Positions 1 through 7,844 of a DNA stretch of 64,000 nt are shown here, in pieces. Under the pieces are notes generated by a model. The model was not told where the DNA came from, did not search any database, and saw only the letters and a program-made list of their open reading frames with translations. Position numbers and translations under genes: made by a program. Origin of the DNA: Streptacidiphilus sp. 4-A2 (GTDB taxonomy: Bacteria > Actinomycetota > Actinomycetes > Streptomycetales > Streptomycetaceae); contig JAAFYY010000001.1 of NCBI GenBank assembly GCA_014284505.1, positions 6,125,845-6,189,844 on the forward strand. The letters are read 5' to 3'. Each line of letters starts with the position of its first letter. Within the stretch, counting starts at the first letter, position 1.

Positions 1-362
1 GTCGGAGCCGAAGTTGATCAGGTACGGGGCGACATAGGCCGGTACTGACTGCTCGCGGCACGCCTCGCGGAACTCCTCGTCCCGGGCCGGGTCACCGGCC
101 GGGGTGGCCCAGCCCCGCGGATTGGCGACGAAGACCTGCACCGCCTCGGCCCCGATCTCCCGGGCCCGGGCCAGGCCGGTCCCGACCAGCCCGCGCCCGG
201 CCACCGGGACGTGCGCCCGACCGGGTTGCGCGCGGTCGGGGCGGGCACGGACTGCGGAGCGGCTGCGGACTGCGGAGCGGCTGCGGACTGCGGAGCGGCT
301 GCGGACTGCGGGGCGGCTGCGGCGTTCACCCGTGCAGCATGCCAGGTCACAGCGCGGGCCAT
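1..362 (-). CDS. nfo: Endonuclease IV (AP endonuclease), 5' part, runs off left edge
   Basis: Endonuclease IV cleaves DNA at abasic sites using a zinc cluster. The minus strand gives NPVG, HVPVAGRGLVGTGLARA, EAVQVFVANPRGWATP and YLINFGSD, which are typical N-terminal blocks of actinobacterial Nfo; the rest lies beyond the left edge. One base is missing at about 214-221, so two frames must be joined. The block that normally reads YVHAPYLINFGS reads YVAPYLINFGS, so the conserved zinc-ligand His is absent (an in-frame loss near position 30). Upstream the frame stays open through four AAAPQS repeats to ATG at 362. The GTG at 248, after the repeats, is an equally possible start. The family call is secure; the start is not. 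Confidence 0.8.
251..322. repeat. Four tandem copies of an 18-bp unit
   Basis: The unit actgcggagcggctgcgg occurs four times head to tail, with one A-to-G change in the last copy. Read on the minus strand it encodes AAAPQS repeats in frame with the nfo start region. The unit length is a multiple of three, so copy-number change would keep the frame. It is either a low-complexity N-terminal extension of Nfo or an intergenic slippage repeat. Confidence 0.85.
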
Positions 363-408
363 GGTTTCCGGGTCAGCCGTGCTTTTCAGGTCAGCCGCGC
401 CTTTCAGG

Positions 409-1601
409 TCAGCCGTAGACCCGGAGGTAGTCGGCGGCGAAGGTGATCGGGGCGGGTCGGTGCGGGTGGTACTCCCGGCGCTGACCGACAGGCTGAGGAT
501 CAGATAGGCGGACCAGTTGGCGCCGACCCCGGTGCCGTCGGAGTAGACCTTGGTGCCGTTGACATACCAGTCGACCGAGTTCGCCCGTAGTAGGTGCCGA
601 TGGTGACCCACTTGCCGGGGCGACGGCGGAGGCGTTGGTGTAGTAGTCCTGCGCCGGGTTGACGTGGTTGGTCAGCTCCAGCAGGTTCGGGTTGTCCGGG
701 TGGTACTCGAACGAGTCGATCTCGCCGTTGCCGTTCTTCCAGGTCCACAGCGCGGGCCAGGCACCGGTCGCGGTCGGCAGCTGCACCCGGGTCTCCACGT
801 ACTCGCCGGTCTTGACCTGGAAGCCCTGGGTCGAGCCCTCGGTGGTGAGCAGGCCGGTGGTCCACTGCTGCCGTTCTCCAGGGTGTGGCTGGAGGCGTGG
901 CGGTGAAGGTGGCGACGCCGTTGGCGACGCTGACGGCACTGTCGCTGAGCCAGTCCAGCTTGTTGTCGGACGGGTTGTGGTTGCCGTACTGGAAGGAGGT
1001 GGTGTTGTCGCCGATCCACTTGGAGCCGTAGGCGACGGGGCCGTTGAACTCCTCGGACCAGATCAGCGACTGGCCGGGGATCGGCGAGCCGGAGGTGGTC
1101 GTGGGGGAGGTGGTCGTGGCGGGGGGCGGGGTCGTCGTGCTCGGCGCCGGGGCGGACGTGGACGAGGAGGAGGCGGCGGTGACCTTCAGCGTCTGCGAGG
1201 TGAGGTTGTGCCAGGCTCCGGCGGAGTCCTGCCAGAAGCCGAACTGGGTGTAGCTGCCGGCCGGCAGGGTGCGGCTGCCGGTGGTGATCGAGACACCGCT
1301 CGGGCAGATCCGGACGTTGGCGGCCGAGCCCGGGAAGTCCAGGTTGTCTCCGGCCGCGTCGCGGACGCCGACGCCGAGCGTCTTGGCGGTGAAGCAGGAG
1401 CTGGAGTGGACCGTGAGCCTTGGCGGCGGTGCCAGCGGTCATCGAGGCCGGGGTGAGCCGGTCCTGGGTGACCTTGACGGTGGTGGCGGCCTGGGCCGGA
1501 GCGGAGAGCGGCAGCGCGACCAGCGGCACCGCGACCAGGGCCGCCGCCCCGGTTATCGCGCCGAGGCGGGCGGGGGCATGGGCAGGAGAGGTGAGACGCA
1601 T
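409..1601 (-). CDS. Secreted glycoside hydrolase family 16 protein (frameshifted)
   Basis: This is a probable extracellular beta-glucanase or laminarinase-type enzyme. ATG at 1601 opens a signal peptide of about 38 residues ending in PAQA. A small beta-rich domain follows (FGFWQDSAGAWHNLTSQ), then a Ser/Thr/Pro linker, then the catalytic domain with LIWSEEFNGP and the GH16 active-site motif EIDSFEYH, which matches E-x-D-x-x-E. The C-terminus AADYLRVYG is typical of GH16. At least four frame changes are needed (about 620, 870, 900 and 1420). It is a single gene, with cutC lying further upstream on the same strand. The exact polysaccharide cannot be told from sequence. Confidence 0.8.
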
Positions 1602-1993
1602 GACAGGGTCCTCGGTGACGCCTGCGAGGTGAGCTGTCGGGTTCGGGCTGAGGCAGCCGCCCGTGGAACGACGGCTTCACCCCGAGTCGGCGTCCGCCCG
1701 CGGTGCGGGCAGGCCGCGACAACAGACCTGGTTCCCCCGCTCCTGTCCGTTCAGTGCTCGGTCGTTCGCCGACGGGTGGACAGGATTAGGCGCCCCGGTG
1801 GCGTTCCGCCGCTGGCGGAGACAGCAGGGTAGGCAGACTCCCCGCCCCGGACAACGAGATGTGCGCGTTCTCACAGGCAGCCCGAGGAGACGCCGGTGCC
1901 GACGGCCCGGAGCGGACGCCCCGCGCAGGCGGCCCGGCGGCCGCGCGCGGCTCAGCCGGGCCGCCCCGGCCGAACCGCGTGCGGCCGCTCGGG
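1602..1993. other. Intergenic region between GH16 gene and cutC
   Basis: No gene was recognised on either strand. It must hold the GH16 promoter on the minus strand and the 3' end of the cutC transcript. I saw no clear operator and no strong hairpin. Confidence 0.5.
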
Positions 1994-2686
1994 TCAGGCC
2001 GCGGCGCCGACCCCGGCGTCCACCAGCCGCCGCCACTCCTGCACCAGACCGGTGTCCACCGGGGTCTCCCAGCCGCCGGTGCGGACCATGCCGCCGACGT
2101 GGAACCCGTCCACACCGAGCGCCCGCAGTCCGGCGACCTGATGGGTCTTCAGGCCGCCGCCGACCAGGATCTGCGGGCGGAAGCCCGGCCGGCCCGCGCA
2201 GGCGGTCTCGGTGGCGAGCACCTCCAGTCCGGAGGCCACGCCGGCCGGAGATCCGGCGGTGAGCACCGTGTCCAGGCCGGGCAGGCCGTCGATGGCGGCC
2301 CGGACCGCATTGCGGTCGGCGGCGTTGTCCAGGGCCCGGTGGAAGGTCCAGCGGCAGCCCGGGATCGCGGACAGCACGGTGCGCACCGCCTCCATGTCCT
2401 CGCCGGGGAGGAAGCCGAGCACGAACTCCTCCGCGCCCTCGGCACGCAGCCGCTCGGCGGTGGCGCACAGGCCGTCCAGGTCGCGCGGCACAAAGCCGTC
2501 GCGGTCGCGCAGCATGACCCGCAGCGGGAGGTGTACAGCGGCGCGGATCCGGGCGAACTCCTCGATCGAGGGCGTGAGTCCGTCGGCGGCCATGTCCCCG
2601 GCCAGCTCGAGACGGTCCGCACCTCCGGCTGCCGCCGCGACCGCGTCCTGCGCGGAGGTGGCGATCACCTTTGCACGCTTACTCAC
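1994..2686 (-). CDS. cutC: CutC family protein (copper homeostasis family)
   Basis: This is an intact 230-residue TIM-barrel protein of the CutC family. Characteristic blocks are GADRLELAGDMAADGLTPS, PLRVMLRDRDGF, FVLGFLPGEDMEAV, WTFHRALDNAADR, LTAGSPAG and ILVGGGLKTHQV. The GTG at 2686 is chosen because AAAGGG lies six bases upstream. The family name comes from a proposed role in copper tolerance, but the true substrate is not settled. A DasR-like site in the divergent promoter region (2778-2793) raises the possibility of control by amino-sugar metabolism. Confidence 0.88.
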   Translation of the reverse strand: MSKRAKVIATSAQDAVAAAAGGADRLELAGDMAADGLTPSIEEFARIRAAVHLPLRVMLRDRDGFVPRDLDGLCATAERLRAEGAEEFVLGFLPGEDMEAVRTVLSAIPGCRWTFHRALDNAADRNAVRAAIDGLPGLDTVLTAGSPAGVASGLEVLATETACAGRPGFRPQILVGGGLKTHQVAGLRALGVDGFHVGGMVRTGGWETPVDTGLVQEWRRLVDAGVGAAA

Positions 2687-3015
2687 ATGACGCCCTTTCT
2701 CTCCCCGCACCTGCGTGGTCCCGATCAGGTGCGTGCAATCTCATACGGTCGGCGGTGCTGGCGGCGCGAGGACAGCAACAGGTCTAGTCCACTGGGTCAG
2801 CGTAGATCCTGCGAGGTGTCCACCGCATCCCTGTCTAGCTGGGAACACACGAACCGGTTCCGGAACCGGGCCACGCCGATCCGCGCACCGAACACCGTCC
2901 GCCCCCGGTCCGCCCGCCGCCGGACACCGTTCCGGCAGCCCACCGGGTGAGGCCCGCACCACTCGGACACACCGGCACCGCCATCCCTTCACAGCCGCCC
3001 GGCCACAATGGGCGC
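2687..3015. other. Divergent promoter region, cutC / HD-domain gene
   Basis: No gene was recognised. The interval holds the start signals of two divergent genes and one DasR-like palindrome, listed separately. On the HD side, CACAAT lies six bases before the ATG, which fits a -10 box giving a leaderless transcript. Confidence 0.5.
2778..2793. promoter_or_regulatory. Candidate DasR operator (dre)
   Basis: The 16 bases ACAGGTCTAGTCCACT match the DasR consensus ACTGGTCTAGACCACT at 14 of 16 positions, counted by eye. DasR is the GntR-family regulator of N-acetylglucosamine use in streptomycetes. The site lies in the divergent region between cutC and the HD-domain gene, far from the nag locus at 14-20 kb. 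Confidence 0.55.
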
Positions 3016-3724
3016 ATGGCATCACCACCGCATCCCGACGCCGGGCTCGCCGCCGAACTGCTGGACCGCTGGAACGCCCTGATCGGGCGGCCGCGGCCCG
3101 GACCGGCGGCGGCCCCGTACGGGAGCAGCTGCTGCGGCGCTGGAGCGAGCCGCAGCGGCGGTACCACACCCTGCGGCACCTGGACGCGGTGCTGCGCGCC
3201 GTCGACGCGCTGGCGGCAGACGCGGGCACGGACACCGGCGCGGACAGCAACACGGACACGGACACCGACACGGTGCGGCTGGCGGCCTGGTTCCACGACG
3301 CCGTGTACGCGCCGGACCGCTCCGAGAACGAGGAGCGCAGCGCGCGGCTGGCCGAGCGGGTGCTGGCCGAGCTGGGGCTGCCGCCGGGGTCGGCCGCGGA
3401 GACCGCGCGGCTGGTGCGGCTCACCACCGAGCACGACCCGGCCCCGGGGACCGGGTCGGGGCGTTGCTGTGCGACGCCGACCTGGCGGTGCTCGGCGGGT
3501 CGCCGGGCGACTACGCGGCCTACGCGGCGGCGGTGCGCGAGGAGTACGCGTTCGTGCCCGAGCCGCAGTTCCGGGCCGGGCGGGCGGCGGTGCTGCGCCA
3601 GCTGCTGGCGCTGCCCGGGCTGTTCCGCACCCCGGGCGGGATCGCCGCCTACCAGGAGCGGGCCCGGGCGAACCTGACCGCGGAGCTCAGCGCGCTGGAG
3701 GGCCCGGAGGGGCAGCAGGGCTGA
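3016..3724 (+). CDS. HD-domain metal-dependent phosphohydrolase-like protein (frameshifted)
   Basis: The joined protein starts with MASPPHPDAG at the ATG at 3016 and shows RRYHTLRHL, LAAWFHDAVYAPDRSENEERS and LCDADLAVLGGSP. These are the spaced His/Asp ligands of a predicted HD-family metal phosphohydrolase; the substrate is unknown. Frame changes are needed at about 3105 and 3465. A Thr/Asp repeat (NTDTDTDTV, about 3240-3275) interrupts the domain before the WFHDAV motif and looks like a slippage expansion. There is no Shine-Dalgarno sequence, but CACAAT six bases before the ATG fits a leaderless transcript. Its 3' end overlaps the convergent DUF4031 gene by 38 bases. Confidence 0.7.
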
Positions 3725-3995
3725 ACCCCGGGGGCGGCTGGTGGCGCTTGCGACGGCGCAGGCCCGCGGCGGTGATCCGGGCGACCAGCTCCCTGCTGTC
3801 CACCGGCTGCGCCCCGGCCGCCAGCGCCCGCGCGTACAGCCGCTCGGGCAGGTCGTAGTGGTCCCGCTCGAAGCCGCGCTCGGGCACGTCCAGCAGCCGG
3901 GCGAAGGCGCGCAGTTCCGCCAAGGAGTGGTCGCTGACCAGGTGCGACCACATCCGCCCGTGTCCGGGCCAGGTGGGCGGGTCGATCAGGATCAT
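3687..3995 (-). CDS. DUF4031 domain-containing protein
   Basis: This is an intact small protein of about 102 residues beginning MILIDPPTWPGHGRMWSHLV and continuing ELRAFARLLDVPERGFERD and RLYARALAAGAQPVDSREL. That is the DUF4031 pattern common in actinobacteria; its function is unknown. Its ATG overlaps the stop of the upstream gene as ATGA, so the two are probably translationally coupled. The C-terminal tail is rich in Pro and basic residues. Confidence 0.8.
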   Translation of the reverse strand: MILIDPPTWPGHGRMWSHLVSDHSLAELRAFARLLDVPERGFERDHYDLPERLYARALAAGAQPVDSRELVARITAAGLRRRKRHQPPPGFSPAAPPGPPAR

Positions 3996-4351
3996 GCGCC
4001 GAGCGCCCCCACCGGGGCGACCACGACCCCCTCCTTGGGGCACACCCAGTGCGGGTCGGGGCCGAGCTCCGGTTCCACGCTCAGGGCCTGCGGGTCGCCC
4101 CCGGCCGAGCAGCCCTCACACAGCGGCCAGCGTCCGTACGCCTCCAGCAGGGCGTCCTGGACGTCCTGGGCGACCAGCCCGAGCAGGAACTCGGCGCCAT
4201 CCGGCCACTGCTCGACCCACCAGCGGCGCTGGGCGACGGCGTCCTCCAGCAGCGAGACCACCGGGGCCTCGGCGACGTCGCGGGCGGTCAGGTCGCGCAG
4301 CACCCCGGCGCGGGCGGCGTGCAGTACGGCTTCGATTCGGTCGGCGTCCAT
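3992..4351 (-). CDS. Small acidic protein of unknown function, coupled to DUF4031 gene
   Basis: This intact 119-residue protein begins MDADRIEAVLHAARAGVLRD. I do not recognise a family. It has a CEGC pair (WPLCEGCSAGG) and a later lone Cys in HWVCPKEG, which might bind metal, and a Trp-rich segment RRWWVEQWPDGAEFLLGL. Its stop overlaps the DUF4031 start by four bases. GACAAT sits six bases before the ATG with no Shine-Dalgarno sequence, which suggests a leaderless mRNA. Confidence 0.65.
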   Translation of the reverse strand: MDADRIEAVLHAARAGVLRDLTARDVAEAPVVSLLEDAVAQRRWWVEQWPDGAEFLLGLVAQDVQDALLEAYGRWPLCEGCSAGGDPQALSVEPELGPDPHWVCPKEGVVVAPVGALGA

Positions 4352-4525
4352 CAGACCATTGTCCCAAACCCGCTGCCCCGAACCCGCGCGGCGGGCAGCG
4401 GCGGGCGGCGGCGGGCAGCGGCGGCCCGCAGACGCCGCGAGGCGGTCCGTCCCCGGCTGCTGCCGGGGACGGACCGCCTCGCGTGGAAACCGCTGATCCA
4501 GGTCGGCCTCGCGGCCGACGGCGGA

Positions 4526-6143
4526 TCAGAAGTCCATGTCACCGCCGGGCATGCCACCGGGGCGGCCGCCCCGGCCTTCTCCGGCTTGTCGGCGATGACG
4601 GCCTCGGTGGTGAGGAAGAGCGCGGCGATGGAGGCCGCGTTCTGCAGAGCCGAGCGGGTGACCTTGGCCGGGTCGATGATGCCCGCGGCGACCAGGTCCA
4701 CGTACTCGCCGGTGGCGGCGTTCAGGCCGTGGCCGGCCGGGAGGTTGCGGACCTTCTCGACCACGACGCCGCCCTCGAGGCCGGCGTTGAACGCGATCTG
4801 CTTGATCGGGGCCTCGAGTGCGACCTTGACGATGTTGGCACCGGTGGCCTCGTCGCCCTCCAGGTCCAGCTTCTCGAAGACGACACCGGCCTGAAGCAGC
4901 GCGACGCCACCACCGGCGACGATGCCCTCCTCGACGGCGGCCTTCGCGTTGCGGACAGCGTCCTCGATGCGGTGCTTGCGCTCCTTGAGCTCGACCTCGG
5001 TCGCGGCACCGGCCTTGATCACGGCCACGCCGCCCGCGAGCTTCGCCAGGCGCTCCTGGAGCTTCTCGCGGTCGTAGTCGGAGTCGCTGTTCTCGATCTC
5101 GGCGCGGATCTGGTTGACGCGGCCGGCGACCTGGTCGCTCTCGCCCGCGCCGTCCACGATGGTGGTCTCGTCCTTGGTGATGACGACCTTGCGGGCGCGG
5201 CCGAGCTCCAGACCGGCGTTCTCCAGCTTGAGGCCGACCTCCTCGGAGATGACCGTGCCACCGGTGAGGATGGCGATGTCGCCCAGCATGGCCTTGCGGC
5301 GGTCGCCGAAGCCCGGAGCCTTGACGGCGACGGACTTGAAGGTGCCACGGATCTTGTTGACCACCAGGGTCGACAGGGCCTCGCCCTCGACGTCCTCGGC
5401 GATGATCAGCAGCGGCTTGCCGGACTGCATGACCTTCTCCAGGATCGGGAGCAGGTCCTTGACCCGCCGATCTTGGAGTTGGCGATCAGGATGTACGGGT
5501 CGTCGAAGGACGTCTCCATACGCTCCAGGTCGGTGGCGAAGTAGGCGGAGATGAAGCCCTTGTCGAAGCGCATGCCCTCGGTGAGCTCAAGCTCCAGGCC
5601 GAAGGTCTGCGACTCCTCGACCGTGATGACGCCTTCCTTGCCGACCTTGTCCATCGCCTCGGCGATGAGCTCGCCGATCTGCGGGTCAGCGGCGGAGATG
5701 GAGGCGGTGGAGGCGATCTGCTCCTTGGTCTCCACGTCCTTCGCGAGCTCCAGCAGCTGGGCGGAGACGGCCTCGACGGCCTTCTCGATGCCGCGCTTGA
5801 GGGCCATCGGGTTGGCGCCGGCCGCGACGTTGCGCAGGCCCTCGCGCACCAGCGCCTGGGCGAGCACGGTGGCGGTGGTGGTGCCGTCGCCCGCGACGTC
5901 GTCGGTCTTCTTGGCGACCTCCTTGACGAGCTCGGCCCCGATCTTCTCGTACGGGTCCTCCAGCTCGATCTCCTTGGCGATGGAGACACCGTCGTTGGTG
6001 ATCGTGGGGGCGCCCCACTTCTTCTCAAGGACGACGTTGCGGCCCTTGGGGCCGAGCGTGACCTTGACAGCGTCGGCGAGCTGGTTCATCCCGCGCTCAA
6101 GGCCGCGACGAGCTTCCTCGTCGAACGCAATGATCTTGGCCAT
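4526..6143 (-). CDS. groEL: Chaperonin GroEL, groEL2-type (two frame breaks)
   Basis: This is the 60-kDa chaperonin. It starts at ATG 6143 with MAKIIAFDEEARRGLERG, has GGGAGGACC as ribosome site, and shows DGVSIAKEIELEDPYE, GDGTTTATVLAQA, APGFGDRRKAM and EEGIVAGGGVAL. The natural C-terminus AAPGGMPGGDMDF is recovered when one missing G is restored near 4555. A second break lies at about 5460, after ILIANSKIG. Since GroEL is essential, these are best read as sequence errors. There is no groES next to it, and the Met/Gly-rich tail is that of the housekeeping, heat-inducible GroEL2 rather than the His-rich GroEL1. Upstream CIRCE-like sites indicate HrcA control. Confidence 0.95.
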
Positions 6144-6261
6144 GGAAGTGGTCCTCCCGGACAGGGTGGCTGCGTGTGGACCGCGCTGGCGCCCGCGACG
6201 GACGGACCCGGCCTACGGCGGTTCCTTCCCGCCTCACCCGGGGCCTCACCTTCCCGGCCCG

Positions 6262-6288
6262 TTGTCACTCTCTACCTCAGAGTGCTAA
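6262..6288 (-). promoter_or_regulatory. CIRCE element (HrcA operator), copy 1
   Basis: TTGTCACTC, nine bases, then GAGTGCTAA. The spacing equals the CIRCE consensus (TTAGCACTC-N9-GAGTGCTAA); the right arm is perfect and the left arm has two mismatches. It lies about 120 bases upstream of the groEL start, as expected for HrcA repression. Confidence 0.85.
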
Positions 6289-6297
6289 CGCCAATGA

Positions 6298-6323
6298 TTA
6301 GCACTCGACCCCCTGAGTGCAAG
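6298..6323 (-). promoter_or_regulatory. CIRCE-like element, copy 2 (8-base spacer)
   Basis: TTAGCACTC is a perfect consensus arm, followed by eight bases and GAGTGCAAG. It lies nine bases from copy 1. The spacer is one base short of the rule and contains a run of five C, so a base may be missing from the read. The right arm has two mismatches. Confidence 0.6.
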
Positions 6324-6353
6324 CAGATGACGGCGGAACCGGGCCGGAACGGA

Positions 6354-6388
6354 CGCTGGGCCCGTACCCAGGGGGTACGGGCCCAGCG
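6354..6388 (-). terminator. Strong hairpin downstream of the cold-shock gene
   Basis: A perfect 16-bp stem starting CGCTGGGCCC closes a 3-base loop (agg). It lies about 75 bases after the cold-shock stop and before the groEL operators, so it isolates the two minus-strand transcripts. There is no U-run, as is common in actinobacteria. Confidence 0.8.
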
Positions 6389-6463
6389 AAAGACCTGCGT
6401 CGCTGCTTCGTTCGGAACGAGGCTCGGCCGGTCATGTTCAGTCAGCGATCGCCCGACCGGGGG

Positions 6464-6664
6464 TCACACCACGCGGACCATGTCCGCCTGGGGACCCTTC
6501 TGACCCTGCGAGATCTCGAACTCGACTCGCTGGCCCTCTTCGAGCGACCGGTACCCGTCCATCTGGATCGCGCTGTAGTGGACGAACACGTCCGCACCAC
6601 CGTCGACCGCGATGAAGCCGTACCCCTTCTCCGCGTTGAACCACTTGACGGTGCCCTGAGCCAT
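6464..6664 (-). CDS. Cold-shock protein, CspA family
   Basis: This intact 66-residue single cold-shock domain binds single-stranded RNA or DNA. It starts MAQGTVKWFNAEKGYGFI, which carries the RNP1 motif KGYGFI, and continues DVFVHYSAIQ (RNP2-type VFVH). The start at 6664 has GGGGAG at good distance. The 5' leader of about 90 bases can form two hairpins (6695-6713 and 6723-6741), which fits the structured leaders known for csp mRNAs. It is transcribed toward groEL but separated from it by a terminator. Confidence 0.95.
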   Translation of the reverse strand: MAQGTVKWFNAEKGYGFIAVDGGADVFVHYSAIQMDGYRSLEEGQRVEFEISQGQKGPQADMVRVV

Positions 6665-6756
6665 TCCAAACTCCCCTATTACTGGCCCTTTCACGGTCCG
6701 CACTCCGCGGACCGGACCGAGTCGCCACGCGGTGCGTGGCGCTGCGACCGACGCTG

Positions 6757-6784
6757 AATGTATCCACTCCAATGCCCTCTGCAA
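6757..6784 (-). promoter_or_regulatory. Probable sigma-70-type promoter of the cold-shock gene
   Basis: On the minus strand TTGCAG is followed by 16 bases and TACATT, close to vegetative -35/-10 boxes. It lies about 100 bases upstream of the cold-shock start in a locally AT-richer stretch. No start site has been measured. Confidence 0.45.
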
Positions 6785-7565
6785 CAGGGCATAAGGGAGG
6801 CAATTCTTGGCGGGCGTTAACGGGCGAGAAGTGACCGATGGTGGCAAATCAACACAATATGGCCCGGACATAGCGGACCTCCCCGACAAATCTCCGCGGA
6901 AATTCTGACGACTGGGCCACGACCGGACCCCTGGCCGAATCTCAACCACCGGGACGGCCGGGTCCCGACGGGCGGCGGACACTGCGGGTGACAGTTGCGC
7001 TGTGGAGGTTTGAACCGGCTACCGGCGGCGCGGAGCCCGGAGCGGCAACCCGGTGCGGACCTGCTGACAGAGCTGGAGCGAGCTAAAAAAAGCCCGGAAC
7101 GTACAATTCCGTTGGAGCTGCCCTTCAGCGGTCACCGGCCACTCTACCGCCGCCGGGACGCTTTCCCCGCCACCGCGGGCACGCCGCGGGCGGCGCGCGC
7201 GTCGGGTGTTCCGGGAGCGGCCGGCGGGGCTCGACTGCCGTCCGCCCGGCAAGGAAAACCACTATTCACCGGCGATTGTTCCGGAGCCGATATTCACCTC
7301 GGGTTACCGGAACCGCCCGCGGGCCGGACATTCCATATCGCGGAACAGGAAACCGCGGGCCTTCCGGGGCCGGGAACGGCCGAAAGCAGACCGGGCGCGC
7401 CGGCCCCCGCGCACCCCTCGTCCGCCGCGCCGCGCCGCCCGCCCGCGCTCCACCCGCCCCGCGCCGCCAGCCCTGCTCCGCCCGTTCTGCTCCGCCCGTC
7501 CCGGGAACGGCGACGGGCGCGGCCCCCGAGGGGACCGCGCCCGTGCCGGGCCGTGCCGTGGCGGG
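6785..7565. other. Long gene-free interval upstream of the cold-shock gene
   Basis: I found no convincing gene in about 780 bases. Open frames here have atypical composition and no recognisable protein. Composition shifts to lower GC around 6800-6900 and 7230-7340, with repeated ccgga-type words and a run of seven A at about 7085. It may hold regulatory sequence or a small RNA, but nothing specific could be identified. Confidence 0.4.
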
Positions 7566-7844
7566 TCAGCAGCCGCCGGCGACGGCCGGGATGATCGAGA
7601 CGCCCGCGCCGTCCGGGGTGGCGGTCTCCAGGCCCTCCGCGAAGCGCACGTCGTCCTCGTTGACGTAGACGTTGACGAAGCGGCGCAGCTTGCCGCCGTC
7701 GTCGAGGATGCGCTCGGCGATGCCCACGTGGTTGGCGTCGAGGTCGGCGATGACCGCGGCCAGGGTCGCGCCCTCGGCCTTCACCTCGGCGGCGCCGCCG
7801 GTGTAGGTGCGCAGGATCGTGGGGATGCGGACAGAGACACTCAT
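7566..7844 (-). CDS. MoaD/ThiS-family sulfur carrier protein (CysO-like), ends GGC
   Basis: This intact 92-residue beta-grasp protein starts MSVSVRIPTILRTYTGG and contains LRRFVNVYVNEDDVRFAEGL and GAGVSIIPAVAGGC. It is closest in style to CysO, the thiocarboxylated carrier that delivers sulfide for cysteine synthesis, rather than to molybdopterin MoaD. The C-terminus carries one Cys after the GG that would be activated, so a JAMM-type protease would have to remove it, as known for some other carriers. Its ATG overlaps the thrC stop as ATGA, so it is translated from the thrC mRNA. Confidence 0.88.
   Translation of the reverse strand: MSVSVRIPTILRTYTGGAAEVKAEGATLAAVIADLDANHVGIAERILDDGGKLRRFVNVYVNEDDVRFAEGLETATPDGAGVSIIPAVAGGC

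Noticed and set aside
251..322. Tandem repeats as a CRISPR array
   Set aside because: Units are directly adjacent with no unique spacers.
659..1456. Long plus-strand open frame opposite the GH16 gene
   Set aside because: Gly/Arg-rich, no recognisable domain, and antisense to a gene with a clear catalytic motif; an artefact of high GC.
1602..1993. DasR-like site upstream of the GH16 gene (ACAGACCTGGTTCC)
   Set aside because: The half-sites are in the wrong order and spacing for the dre palindrome.
4526..6143. groEL as a pseudogene
   Set aside because: Both breaks are repaired by single-base changes and the natural C-terminus is then recovered; the gene is essential and the whole window shows the same error type.
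6995..7594. Plus- and minus-strand open frames in the gap upstream of the cold-shock gene
   Set aside because: Pro/Arg/Ala-rich products with no family, no good ribosome site, and atypical composition.
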